Of a stretch of DNA of 64,000 nt, positions 1 through 11,513 are shown piece after piece. The stretch comes from Mesostigma viride (Eukaryota; Streptophyta; Mesostigmatophyceae; Mesostigmatales; Mesostigmataceae): positions 84,065 to 148,064 of the forward strand of contig RPFO01001355.1 in the NCBI GenBank assembly GCA_009746045.1, given 5' to 3'. Below the pieces are notes generated by a model. The model worked only from the letters and a program-made list of their open reading frames with translations. It was not told where the DNA came from and did not search any database. How positions within the stretch are numbered: the stretch's first letter is position 1; each line of letters starts with the position of its first letter. The position numbers were made by a program, and so were the translations under genes.

Positions 1-337
1 TCCGGGCTCCCTTGTTGGTTGGTACCAGTTGACCACTATAAACTGCCGTAATGGGCATGCATCCGGGCCAGTGCAAGCATGGTTATTAAACTGGGTTGTG
101 GGAAGTGCAATGTTTGCACCATATATCAAGTATGATGACAGTGTTTATGCAGCAATGTGGTGTGTTTAGAGACCAAATAATGTCGTAGCCTTTTTGGTCC
201 TGCATGAGCGCAAAGTTCCGAACACTATTTTCCCGAGGTTAGCCACTCCTCGGCATCCTAAATTGAGACCACGCATGCGCAGGATGACACAGAGTGCACT
301 ACATTTGGTGGGAGGATATTGACGTGTGCACGTCCAG

Positions 338-1063
338 CACGCTTGGATGGATCTAGTATTGTATATTGATGACAATCCTATAGTATTTGCCCGCCGTCAT
401 GATGCCTGCAGGTTCTTCTACCGCGCAAGGGATTGTCCGGGGGGGACCGTACCGCGGGATGCCGATCGTGTCAGTGAGGTCTTCTGGACGAAGCATGAGC
501 AGGAGATCTCTTTACTGAACTACGGGGGTCACATTGACGTGGTTGGCGTCCGTAAGTGGAGGAAATTTGCCGAGGCTGACCGAGAGGGCGGGCGAGTGTT
601 CTTCATGCGCAGGTCGTACAACCTGTCCCCGGACAAGCCTCGGTACAAGAGGCTGAGATTCTCTAGATGGGAAGCCGAATTCCGCTGTTACCGCCCTTCT
701 AAGTCTGGTCTACCCATCCTATATTTGGTAGTGGCGTTGTGGGATGACTCATTTGAGGAGTATCTCCATCGGCATGGGACGCTGGAAGCGCATTTGTTCA
801 CTGTTCTGAACATCGAGCGCGCCGACAACAAGTCAAGAGACATGATCTTCCCCATCACCGTGAGAGATACACATGTGCCACGAGAGGCAGTCCTTGAGTG
901 TCTTGTGGAGGACATGGATGCGATGGCAGAGGGCGTGCCCATGCTTGTGAAGTTTCCCAAAACGCCAATGGAGCGGTGGGAAATCCGTGTCGCGAACCTG
1001 AACGTGATGGATTCGGCCGCCCGCAACGGCGCGATGGGGCACAAGGGTTGCACCGGCGACAAA
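338..1063 (+). CDS. Transposase-like gene, first visible exon
   Basis: This open exon begins after a CAG acceptor at 335-337 and ends before the donor GTGAGTG at 1064, in phase 0. No convincing ATG precedes LVLYIDD, so an upstream exon is expected before the window or within 1-337. The encoded part includes a W-D-x-FEEYL segment and a D-x-AARNGAMGHKGC stretch that leads into the zinc-binding-type CPFC of the next exon. Positions 1-337 hold nothing else that I recognise. Confidence 0.6.
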
Positions 1064-1221
1064 GTGAGTGATGTTGTCACGTAGCTTGGTTCGGGGTGCT
1101 GCCCATGTGACCTTGATTATTGGGAAGCTGTGTTGGTTTGTTATCACCGTAACCATCAGGCCTTCTTTTATTTCTGCGTACCTTGGTGTGCGGCGCATTG
1201 TGGGTGTGTGCGCCACTGCAG

Positions 1222-2409
1222 GGATGCCCCTTTTGCAACGTTCACCACGACGACTGGGCGGATGCGACGGTGGACGTGGCGGAGTACATGCGCAGTGAGA
1301 AGCAAACGGCGGAAATATTGGAGGAGATGGAGGGCATGGCGACGGCCACGGCACGGAAAGAGAAGGCGAAGGAGACCGGGGTGATGTATCAGCCGCTGTG
1401 GCCTTGGCGGGATCTTCGATTCTTTGACCGCTACCGGCAGTATCCGATGGATATCTTTCACAATCTGACGTTGGGTCTATGTAAGCAGGTGGCTCGCTAC
1501 CTCGAGGAGGATGGAATTCCCACTCGCCAGCACCCGGAGTTGGATGCTTGGGTAAGCGCACACCCCACGCGCGTCGGGAGCCGGCTGCCGCAGGGGAAAG
1601 CTTTTACCTTGTATCCACATTACAAGGGAATGGAGCTGCTGACCCTGCTGTTCCAAATGCCTTTTGCACTTCCCATGCTGCTGCTGAGGAGGCGGAATGA
1701 GGGAGATGATAAGGAGAAAAGGAAGGCCCGGCGGATCAGCAAGATGGTGATGCACCTCGCCAAGTGGGCGCAGATGATGCTTGGTCCCGTTACGTCTCCA
1801 ATCTACAACTTGGCTGCTGACAACGTCTACGCCACTTTTCAAGAGTGTTTCGGCACCTTGTGGCCGCGTGGCAGCCTTGCAGGAAAGGGTCCTGGGGCAA
1901 TGGCTGAGGCAGCGGATGGCGACGAAAAGAAGAAAAACGCGGAGAAGAAGAAGAAGAACGCGGAGAAGAAGAAGAAGAGGATGGCACGCCAAGACAATGC
2001 CGCCAGCCATAACGTCCACATACCGCGCCATGCTTTGGCACAGACTGACGATGTGGGTCGTATCTGGTCCTTGGGCCCGCATGAATTTGAGGGGTACCAC
2101 TTATTCCTGAAATCTCTCATGGAGTCGATGGCCAAATGCCACAGCAAGGAGCCGGGGCGTTACTTGCTGCAGAAACTACAGGGCTACTTGGCGTGGCAGT
2201 CCATGCTGGTTAAGGAGACATCCCAGCTCGATGAACGCGTGCTGCAAACCTTGCAGGAAAGCAGGATGTTCAACAAGCTGTATCCCAAAGCGTCCGCGAC
2301 TGGTAGTGGCGCGAGTGGCGGTCCTTCTGGGCGGGAGGTGTGGGTGCGGCAAGGGGCGACTTTTCCAACGGTCATACACGAGCGCTGCGCGTTGGGGCGC
2401 ATCGAGCAG
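1222..2409 (+). CDS. Transposase-like gene, middle exon with CPFC and MDIFH motifs
   Basis: The acceptor is TGCAG at 1217-1221 and the donor is CAG/GTGAGG at 2409/2410. The exon starts with GCPFC, completing the cysteine cluster begun upstream. It continues with a W-P-W-R-D-L segment and PMDIFHNLTLGL, which in tnp2/Plavaka proteins corresponds to the catalytic-domain D..H region. A repeated K-K-K-N-A-E tract (about 1925-1980) is a low-complexity insertion. Downstream the protein is leucine- and charge-rich without recognisable motifs. Confidence 0.62.
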
Positions 2410-2561
2410 GTGAGGAAACGCATGGGCGCTGTTGCTATGGCTGCGCTGGCGCTAGGGCTAGGGCATTCCTTGGTGTGCTGGGCCGACCCAGCATTTCCGT
2501 TCATATGCCCAGGCTAACAACGGCACTTGTGTGTTTTGCATGTGGTGCTGTGTGTGTGCAG

Positions 2562-2978
2562 GTCATGGGGGGCATGCCTTGCGGCCGTAACCCTAAGTCA
2601 ACACCTACGTTGGCGGAAATTGGCGCTGACAAGCAGACGGTGGACGAGCTTCTCGCCCCGCTGGGCTGTCCACCCTGGGATGAAGCAACTGGCAGCGTGA
2701 AGGTTTATGCTAGTGCAGTAGTCGGTGCCAGGACCATTACGACTGGGGAGGTCAGGTGCTTCCACACTGATGCATACCCGGAAGGTCAAGTGGCGACGGC
2801 AGACTCATTGGCATACCAGGCGGCGGACAATGTGGACGCTGAATTTTGGTTTGCTGAGGTTGGCACCATCTTCATGCTGACGCCTGCTGAGGGGGCCATG
2901 GGGAGCATGTGGTTTGTCCCGATTTGGTTTGAGTCAGGGAATGCAGAGGACGTTCAGGGCAAGCCCATGTTCAACATG
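2562..2978 (+). CDS. Transposase-like gene, last exon, part before FB1
   Basis: The acceptor is a T/G-rich tract ending TGTGCAG at 2561, phase 0. The exon encodes VMGGMPCGRNPK onwards and is open up to codon ATG at 2976-2978. FB1 begins at the next base. Reading on into FB1 gives PQTPVGLV and then low-complexity sequence, which is FB1 terminal repeat and not gene. Confidence 0.6.
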
Positions 2979-3006
2979 CCCCAAACACCCGTAGGTTTGG
3001 TAAATT
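2979..3006 (+). repeat. FB1 left terminal inverted repeat
   Basis: These 28 bases are perfectly inverted at 21244-21271. Immediately inside, left (3007-3127) and right (21128-21243) diverge before the mirrored satellite starts. Confidence 0.8.
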
Positions 3007-3127
3007 TGCATTTACCAAAACCAAATTTTTTGAGATATGCGTTTTTTGGTCTTCAATGACGCATATGGTTGGAAAAAACACCAAAACAATGTTCTGACAA
3101 AAAAAATTTCATGGCTTGTGTCAGAAA

Positions 3128-4729
3128 ATTGACGTGAAGGTGCTTTTCAAGGCATTTTGTGCCAAATATGACATGTCAATTTTTCCTGACTGCAGTTTTG
3201 CTCATACATAGGCCCACATGTGGTGGTTAAGGTCTATCTAGTGCCCCAAGAGGGATTGCAAAGTTGCACACTTTTTGGATACCTGCAGGGGTCCCAACGG
3301 TGACGTCAAGTAGCATAAAAACCGCGATGTGGCACGATTTTAGCCCATTTAGGCACCCTAGACCATGCAAATGAGCTCAGATTGCAGCCAAACTTGGCAG
3401 CTGCCCTTGCCATGCTAAAAATGGAACATGAGCAAAGTTGCACATTTTTTGGATACCTGCAGGGCACCCTGGGTGACGTCAAATAGCATAAAAACCGCAT
3501 TTTTGCTCGGTTTTAGCCTGTTTAGGCACCCTAGACCATGCAAATGAGCTCAGATTGCAGCCAAACTTGGCAGCTGCCCTTGCAATGCTGGACAACGAAC
3601 ATGTGCAAAGTTGCACATTTTTTGGATGCCTGCAGGGCACCCTGGGTGACGTCAAATAGCATAAAAACCGCATTTTTGCTCGGTTTCAGCCCATTTAGGC
3701 ACCCTAGACCATGCAAATGAGCTCAGATTGCAACCAAACTTGGCAGCTGCTCTTGCCATGCTGCAAAACGAACATGTGCAAAGTTGCACATGTTTTGGAT
3801 ACCTGCAGGGCACCCTGGGTGACGCCAAGTAGCATAAAATTAATTGACGTGAAGGCGCAAATACGACATGTCAATTTTTCCTGGCTGCAGTTTTGCTCTA
3901 AATATGACTCATATGTGGTGGTTAAGGTCTATATAGTACCCAAGAGGGATTGCAAAGTTGCACACTTTTTGGATACCTGCAGGGGTCCCAACGGTGACGT
4001 CAAGTAGCATAAAAACCGCGATGTGGCACGATTTTAGCCTGTTTAGGCACCCTAGACCATGCAAATGAGCTCAGATTGCAGCCAAACTTGGCAGCTGCCC
4101 TTGCCATGCTAAAGAAAGAACATGAGCAAAGTTGCACATTTTTTGGATGCCTGCAGGGCACCCTGGGTGACGTCAAATAGCATAAAAACCGCATTTTTGC
4201 TCGGTTTTAGCCTGTTTAGGCACCCTAGACCATGCAAATGAGCTCAGATTGCAGCCAAACTTGGCAGCTGCCCTTGCAATGCTGGACAACGAACATGTGC
4301 AAAGTTGCACATTTTTTGGATGCCTGCAGGGCACCCTGGGTGACGTCAAATAGCATAAAAACCGCATTTTTGCTCGGTTTCAGCCCATTTAGGCACCCTA
4401 GACCATGCAAATGAGCTCAGATTGCAACCAAACTTGGCAGCTGCTCTTGCCATGCTGCAAAACGAACATGTGCAAAGTTGCACATGTTTTGGATACCTGC
4501 AGGGCACCCTGGGTGACGCCAAGTAGCATAAAATTAATTGACGTGAAGGCGCAAATACGACATGTCAATTTTTCCTGGCTGCAGTTTTGCTCTAAATATG
4601 ACTCATATGTGGTGGTTAAGGTCTATATAGTACCCCAAGAGGGATTGCAAAGTTGCACATTTTTTGGATACCTGCAGGGGTCCCAACGGTGACGTCAAGT
4701 AGCATAAAAACCGCGATGTGGCACGATTA
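3128..4729 (+). repeat. 173-bp satellite, FB1 left arm, outer block
   Basis: Units repeat every 173 bp. Every fourth unit is a different variant containing TTAATTGACGTGAAGG and TATGTGGTGGTTAAGG, giving a higher-order period of about 694 bp (compare 3306 with 4000). Standard units contain TGACGTCA, ATGCAAATGAGCTCAG, GGCAGCTGCC and CTGCAGG. Because 173 is not a multiple of three, the frequent 60-64-codon open frames cannot run on and are not considered genes. Confidence 0.9.
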
Positions 4730-6629
4730 ATTAATTAATTAATTAATAGACACGTGACTGCGTCACGTGAGCATAAGTCCTCAGTGGGAGGGGAACATGG
4801 GATGGAATGGATGGTATAAGCTATCTAGGTCCTAGTTACAGGGGTGTGGGCACCGCGGCCCGAATCGCTATGAATGCCATACTTGGTCACACGCGGAGCC
4901 CCCACAGGCTTGGGGGTGGTCTCCTTCATCACTACTTGCCATCTATCCTTGCGCACCATCTGCCTCCATATTACAGACAAACCAGGAGGCTGCCCGGGGG
5001 TGAGCCCGTCACGTCTAGTGTAGCACATGTCCATGCCGAGTCTATCACGAAAAGTCCACGGGTGGCGGCCCTGCCGCGCGCGGCCGGGGGCACGCCAGGT
5101 GAGGACATATCGCCCAGGCTGGGCGGGCTTGGTGCCAGCTAGTCTATCTGATGTATCTACCTGATCTGTGCGGGCCAGGTGCCCGGCTAGGCCCAGGCGC
5201 CTGTGCCTAATAATGTGGGAAACATAGGGCAAATCAGCGTACAAATCCTCATTACTAACGTGCAAACCAAAGGGGATGTTAAGGGCCTTGCGCAGCATCT
5301 TGGTGACGGCGCCGTCGAGTCGTTGCTCCAGCTCCTGCATCAGTGTCCACGTCTCGGCGCCGTAGGTCAGGATCGTCAGAATGACGACCTTGAAGAGGTC
5401 ACGCTTGACGATCCGGGGTAGGGCGGGGTTGCTCCACCAGCGGCGGTGGTCATGGAGGTGCGCCCACGCCATGCCGATCCGTGTCGTCATGTCGTCCTCG
5501 CAGTCAGGAAGCCAACTGCCGAGCAGCTTGAAGCGGCCTGAAGTAGGGTAGTTGACCTCGGCATCGTCTAAGAGGCGGAGTGTGGGTGGGGGCCCTGCCA
5601 TGCCGAGGGCCAGGGCCTCCGTTTTGGGGCTGATTTCTAGACCAACCGCCCGAGCCTCGAGCGCCAGGCAGTCCAGCCAAAGTTGGGCAGACTCCGGCTT
5701 CTCGATGAGCGTGATGTCGTCGGCATAAATGAGGTCAGCTAGTAAATTCTGCTTGTTAGTCGGCCCCCCTTCCCCAAGCTCGTTCGTGATCGCTAGGCCA
5801 GGGGCACGGCCTGCAATGCTAGCAAAGCGAGCACGTGCCTGGCGCATAACATAATCCACTACAATAATAAACAGGTACGGCGACAGGACGCAACCCTGCC
5901 AGACGCCGGTCTGCAGTGGGCAGGGCGGGGTTATGCCGTGCTGAGTGCGCACCGAAGTGGTGGACCCCTCATACAGCGTGCGGATGACGGTAATCAGGGG
6001 AGTGGGGACGCGAGCGCGAGCAAGTACAGCCCATAGAGCGTCCCAGAGGACAGAATCAAAAGCCTTGATGAAGTCGACGAAGATCAGGATGGCGGGAAAC
6101 TCACCAGGTTGCAGGAGAGCGATTTCCTCGAAGAGGCGACGCGCGACGAAGATGGCCATGACGGTGTTGCGCCCAGGACGGAAGCCCATTTGACTTTCCC
6201 CAAGGTGACAGTCGAGAGCAGAACGAAGGCGGTTGAGGATCATGCGCATGAACAACTTAAGTGCGGCGCTCTGGATGCAGACTCCTCTGTAGTTGGCGGG
6301 GTCGTCAGGGGAACCTTTGTTTTTGTACAGCATAATACGGTAGCTGTGCTGCCACTCAGGAATCCGCGGCGCGTCGGCAAGCAGGATCCGGTTGCAGACG
6401 TCAAGCAGGAACCCCGTGAGCGCCGTCAGCTTAATCACCGGGGCTGGGAGCTGGTCAGGTCCAACGGCAGCATAGAAACGAGCCACGAGCCACGAGGTAG
6501 CCATGGCTGACGGCGGAGCTCATAACTTTCACGTTTGAGCACCGAATTTAGCCGTGAATATCACAATCGACGCGTCTTTCTACGACGCACATGCTGATAT
6601 AATTTTCCGACGCTATTACGCAATATACG

Positions 6630-8014
6630 ATGAGCAAACGCCCATCGACGCAACGCAGCCTGACGGCTGCGCTCGGCAATGAAAATACGTCTGCAGCTCC
6701 GGCTGCAGCTTCGCCATCAGGGCCGGAAGGCGGTGGTGACCCTAGTCGCGCACTGGTTGTCGCCCAGCACCCTCCCGGGCTTCCTGCCTCGCCCTCAGCC
6801 TCGCCCGAGCCAAAACGCAGCCGCCCAACCGAACCAAGCTGGTCTGAGCGCGACTTTGACGTTGACGGGTTATTTTCCACCTTCGACGGTGCCAGACCCG
6901 GCTTTTTCGACATGCCACCCATCAAGATACTGGAGCTCGTGTTTTATGGGTCATACGCCTCCATTCTCGACCTGTGCCAGCGCCTTCACAGCCATTACCG
7001 CCTCCGCCCTGGACCTGACGGCCGGTTTACTCACCGACCTGAGAACCTGGCCCGCTGGTCTCGCCCCCGTCTTCAGCTCGCCGCCCTCTTTTCCATCCTT
7101 GACCGCTCTGTCACGGACCTCTGGACCCCCTCCCCCTTGACCGAATCCACCTTCCTCCTCCACCTCCAAGAAACCATCTCACAGCACGTGACGCCCCTAG
7201 CTGCAGATGTGGCAGCTGTGGGTCGCACGCTGGCTGCTGAGCTCCCCACCATCCCCACCGCCACCGCCACCCTCCTCGCCTCCACCCCCCCCCCTCCGCC
7301 TCCACCGACTCCATCACCGCCCAGCTCCGCGACATTGACCAACGTCTTAAGGATAATGCCATCGCTATCGAGGTCCTGCAGAACACCGCGGGCCTCACCG
7401 CCCAGGCGGTGAAGGACATTGCCGCCAAGCCAACCTCTGCTGGCCTGGCCGGCGATGCTCCTCCCATCACGACCTGGGCGGACATGCTTAAGCAGCACAC
7501 CACCTCCACCACCTCCGCCGTCGCAGCCCAGCTCCAGCGGCAGACGCTTGACCTCCGCGAGGAGGCCGAGCTTGCCAAGCGCAGCCTTAACGTCATTGTC
7601 AAGAACCTCGACATGGAGGAAGGTGAGAATTCCGAGAAGCTTGCACGTGCGTTTGAGAGAGAAATTCTTAGTCGCATGGGCCTTACTGGTGAGATCGACC
7701 TGGTCGCCCACCGCCTTCCCCGCGCGCGGGGTAAGGCAGGGCCGCCCCCGCTCCTTCTCACCTTTAAGACCCCGGCGGACAAGATTTCTTTTCTCCGACG
7801 CCGCAAGCGGCTCGAGAAGACTCTCTTCACCCTTGACGACGACTTGACCCTGGCGCAGCAACAACGGCGACGGGAGCTATGGCCCACCTACCTCCAGCTC
7901 CGGAAGACCAAGGCGGGGCAGCCGGTGTACTGGAAGGGGGCGGCCATCTACGTCGGCCACAAGCCCTGGCAGGCGACCCCCGCGGCCCCAACGACTCCAG
8001 ACGCCCCAGCTTAG
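6630..8014 (+). pseudogene. LINE ORF1 (RNA-binding type) with a frameshift in a C10 tract, copy 1
   Basis: ATG at 6630 opens a serine/proline/alanine-rich N-terminus. Past the C10 run at about 7275-7284 the homologous frame is a different one, and it runs to the stop at 8014. The intact relative at 26461-27337 (minus) shows that the two parts are one protein. The C-terminal half (VIVKNLDMEEGEN..., AHRLPRARGK, RRRKRLEKTLF) looks like the RRM plus C-terminal domain layout of L1-type ORF1 nucleic-acid chaperones. The shift could be real, a slippage site or an assembly error; the identical C10 run in copy 2 argues for real. Confidence 0.75.
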
Positions 8015-8418
8015 GGGAATACAGCAGTAGTAGTGTAGAATAGATAGACCGTGGCCATGTACATGTACGCCTCCTAGAGGCACTATCCTAGCTAAGCCAC
8101 ACGCTTTATTTAATCATGTACATGTGTGCCTATGATGTGCCACACTCCAGATGATGCCTAGCTTTATTTAGCTATGTTGTGCCCATGCAGGGAGTAACTC
8201 TCTGCTGAGACGCCATGCCCTAGCCTTTTTGTATAGCTCTGCTGATCTTCCCCCCCATGACAGGCTCCCCCTTCGCTGGGCATAGCTTGAAGATCATGGG
8301 GATGCAAGTGCCCTGGTGCACCTAGAGCAAGGGTCCTTTACATCCCCACCCTTGCAGGAAGTAGCTTAGGATGTATGATAGGCCATATGCCCCCTCTCAA
8401 GGGCTATGTGCTACATAT

Positions 8419-8432
8419 ACTCCCAACGGAGT
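8419..8432 (+). promoter_or_regulatory. 3'-terminal stem-loop of the ORF1-only LINE
   Basis: ACTCC-CAAC-GGAGT forms a 5-bp stem with a 4-base loop, followed by TATGTTAC and the (AATTC)n tail. Equivalent hairpins with different but complementary stems end other LINE families in this window, so it is probably the RT recognition element. Confidence 0.6.
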
Positions 8433-8824
8433 TATGTTACAATTCAATTCAATTCAATTCAATAGAAGCGGAGTTGCTTGGCGGCGGTGCTCAGCTCGAG
8501 CTCGGTGAACGGCGGGAGCTCGTTGGGGTGGGCCAGGGGTTCCGTCAGGGCTGGGTACGTGTAGTCCTGCTCAGCGGCGGGCGGCGTGGGCGGCGCAGGG
8601 ACGTCCGCCGGTGCTACTGCCAGGCGTGCGGCCGCCAGAGGGCCAAGCGGCGGAGGCGGCGGGGGGGCGCCGAGCAGCCGGGACTGGGAGGAATACCACT
8701 GGTTGAGCTGCTGCTGCGGTGAGCCAGAGAGCGTCCGCGGCGCCGGCTGCGCGCCGCCGGCGGGCCGTTGGGCGTGACGCAGGCGGGTCCAGGCGTACTT
8801 GCCGTGCTGGTCCTTGAGGTGGGC

Positions 8825-10945
8825 GAAGTACTCGCGTGGCACGATTATAGCCTGTTTAGGCACCCTAGACCATGCAAATGAGCTCAGATTGCAGCCAAAC
8901 TTGGCAGCTGCCCTTGCCATGCTAAAAATGGAACATGAGCAAAGTTGCACATTTTTTGGATGCCTGCAGGGCACCCTGGGTGACGTCAAATAGCATAAAA
9001 ACCGCATTTTTGCTTGGGTTTAGCCTGTTTAGGCACCCTAGACCATGCAAATGAGCTCAGATTGCAGCCAAACTTGGCAGCTGCCCTTGCAATGCTGGAC
9101 AACGAACATGTGCAAAGTTGCACATTTTTTGGATGCCTGCAGGGCACCCTGGGTGACGTCAAATAGCATAAAAACCGCATTTTTGCTCGGTTTCAGCCCA
9201 TTTAGGCACCCTAGACCATGCAAATGAGCTCAGATTGCAACCAAACTTGGCAGCTGCTCTTGCCATGCTGCAAAACGAACATGTGCAAAGTTGCACATGT
9301 TTTGGATACCTGCAGGGCACCCTGGGTGACGCCAAGTAGCATAAAATTAATTGACGTGAAGGCGCAAATATACGACATGTCAATTTTTCCTGGCTGCAGT
9401 TTTGCTCTAAATATGACTCATATGTGGTGGTTAAGGTCTATATAGTACCCCAAGAGGGATTGCAAAGTTGCACATTTTTTGGATACCTGCAGGGGTCCCA
9501 ACGGTGACGTCAAGTAGCATAAAAACCGCGATGTGGCACGATTATAGCCTGTTTAGGCACCCTAGACCATGCAAATGAGCTCAGATTGCAGCCAAACTTG
9601 GCAGCTGCCCTTGCCATGCTAAAAATGGAACATGAGCAAAGTTGCACATTTTTTGGATGCCTGCAGGGCACCCTGGGTGACGTCAAATAGCATAAAAACC
9701 GCATTTTTGCTCGGTTTTAGCCTGTTTAGGCACCCTAGACCATGCAAATGAGCTCAGATTGCAGCCAAACTTGGCAGCTGCCCTTGCCATGCTAAAGAAA
9801 GTACATGAGCAAAGTTGCACATGTTTTGGATGCCTGCAGGGCGCCCTGGGTGACGTCAAATAGCATAAAAACCGCATTTTTGCTCGGTTTTAGCCCATTT
9901 AGGCACCCTAGACCATGCAAATGAGCTCAGATTGCAGCCAAACTTGGCAGCTGCTCTTGCCATGCTGGAACAAGAACATGTGCAAGGTTGCACATGTTTT
10001 GGATACCTGCAGGGCACCCTGGGCGACGCCAAGTAGCATAAAATTAATTGACGCGAAGGCGCAAATACGACATGTCAATTTTTCCTGGCTGCAGTTTTGC
10101 TCTAAATATGACTCATATGTGGTGGTTAAGGTCTATATAGTACCCCAAGAGGGATTGCAAAGTTGCACATTTTTTGGATACCTGCAGGGGTCCCAACAGT
10201 GACGTCAAGTAGCATAAAAACCGCGATGTGGCACGATTTTAGCCTGTTTAGGCACCCTAGACCATGAAAATGAGCTCAGATTGCAGCCAAACTTGGCAGC
10301 TGCCCTTGCCATGCTAAAGACAGAACATGAGCAAAGTTGCACATTTTTTGGATGCCTGCAGGGCACCCTGGGTGACGTCAAATAGCATAAAAACCGCATT
10401 TTTGCTCGGTTTTAGCCTGTTTAGGCACCCTAGACCATGCAAATGAGCTCAGATTGCAGCCAAACTTGGCAGCTGCCCTTGCCATGCTAAAGAAAGTACA
10501 TGTGCAAGGTTGCACATGTTTTGGATACCTGCAGGGCACCCTGGGTGACGCCAAGTAGCATAAAATTAATTGACGCGAAGGCGCAAATACGACATGTCAA
10601 TTTTTCCTGGCTGCAGTTTTGCTCTAAATATGACTCATATGTGGTGGTTAAGGTCCATATAGTACCCCAAGAGGGATTGCAAAGTTGCACATTTTTTGGA
10701 TACCTGCAGGGGTCCCAACGGTGACGTTTAGTAGCATAAAAACCACGATGTCGCACGATTTTAGCCCGCTTAGGCACCCTAGACCATGCAAATGATCTCC
10801 TGAAGATTGCAGCCAAACTTGGCAGCTGCCCTTGGTATGCTGCAAAAAGCACATTTGCAACGTTGCACATTTTTGGATACCTGCAGGGCACCCTGGCTGA
10901 TGCCAAGTAGCATAAGATTATTTGACGTGAAGGCGCGAATACGAC
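8825..10945 (+). repeat. 173-bp satellite, FB1 left arm, inner block
   Basis: The same satellite resumes after the RT LINE insertion, beginning with the LINE's target duplication GTGGCACGATTA. About twelve units follow, including the fourth-unit variant at about 9330-9510, 10030-10200 and 10560-10730. The last units (10735-10945) are more divergent and run into the G-rich microsatellite. Confidence 0.88.
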
Positions 10946-10949
10946 ATTT

Positions 10950-11513
10950 CAAATGGGTGGGTGGGTGGGTGGTACGTGGTTGGCCCGTGGGTAGGTGCAG
11001 GTGGGTAGGTGCAGGTGGGTGGGTGGGTGGGTGGGTGGGTGGGTGGGTGGGCGGGTGCGTGGGTGGGCGGGTGGGTGGGTGGGTGGGCGGGTGGGTGGGT
11101 GGGTGGGTGGGTGGGTGGGTGGGTGGCGGGCGGGCGGGCGGGCGGGCGGGCGGCGGGCGGGCGGGCGGGCGGGCGGGCAGGCGGGCGGGCGGGCGGGCGG
11201 GCGGGCGGCGGGCGGGCGGGCGGCGGGCGGGCGGGCGGGCGGGCGGGCGGGCGGGCGGGCGGCGGGCGGGCGGGCGGGCGGCGGGCGGCGGGCGGGCGGC
11301 GGGCGGGCGGGCGGGCGGGCGGCGGGCGGGCGGGCGGCGGGCGGGCGGGCGGGCGGGCGGGCGGGCGGGCGGGCGGGCGGGCGGGCGGCGGGCGGGCGGG
11401 CGGGCGGCGGGCGGGCGGCGGGCGGGCGGACGGGCGGGCGGGTGGGCGGGTGGGTGGGTGGGTGGGTGGGTGGGTGGGTGGGTGGGTGGGTGGGTGGGTG
11501 GGTGGGTGGGTGG
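10950..11513 (+). repeat. (GGGT)n/(GGGC)n microsatellite, strongly G4-prone
   Basis: GGGT repeats grade into a long core of GGGC with GGC interruptions and back to GGGT. All 564 bases are G-tracts of three or more separated by one or two bases on the plus strand. The frames read as WVGG or AGGR repeats and are artefacts. Confidence 0.95.

Larger units (their letters stand above)
6478..8461 (+). mobile_element. ORF1-only LINE-derived element, copy 1
   Basis: The element starts with GAGCCAC repeats and a conserved 5' untranslated block (6495-6629). It carries only ORF1 and ends in an approximately 450-bp 3' untranslated region with a terminal hairpin at 8419-8432 and an (AATTC)n tail. The TSD is ATAGAA at 6472-6477 and 8462-8467. 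Its organisation parallels mammalian HAL1 half-LINEs. It matches copy 2 (21671-23644) with practically no differences apart from homopolymer and tail length. Confidence 0.85.
4730..8824 (-). mobile_element. 5'-truncated RT-encoding LINE (minus), interrupted by ORF1-only LINE copy 1
   Basis: The target duplication GTGGCACGATTA occurs at 4718-4729 and 8825-8836, inside satellite. The minus-strand 3' end has an (ATTA)n tail at 4730-4747, preceded by a CACGTGAC/GTCACGTG inverted repeat. The element lacks its 5' part including the endonuclease. Copy 1 (6478-8461) is inserted in the RT coding region with ATAGAA duplicated. A related 3'-end fragment lies at 62345-62545. Confidence 0.85.
4825..8824 (-). 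pseudogene. LINE ORF2 reverse transcriptase, 5'-truncated and split
   Basis: On the minus strand the frame runs from about 8824 to 8468, then after removing copy 1 from 6471 to the stop at 4825. The join reads QLRFY-AAVGPDQ, which aligns with LRYDAAVGADHL of the intact LINE at 32450-34099. RT motifs are visible: MGFRPGRNT, an IKAFDSVLWDALW palm segment, GVWQGCVLSPYLF and the catalytic YADD box in LIYADDITLIE. C-terminal YGAETWTL and a leucine-rich end follow, as in other LINE ORF2 proteins. The linker before RT is proline-rich (8530-8760). Without the endonuclease and with an insertion it cannot be autonomous. Confidence 0.9.

Noticed and set aside
2979-3059. Extension of the transposase exon to the stop at 3059
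   Set aside because: The sequence after 2978 is FB1 terminal repeat, found inverted at 21244-21271, and the true continuation is at 21275.
7073-7887. Minus-strand frames of about 260 codons over ORF1 (also 22262-23076)
   Set aside because: Antisense shadows of a GC-rich ORF1; the sense strand has family-level support.
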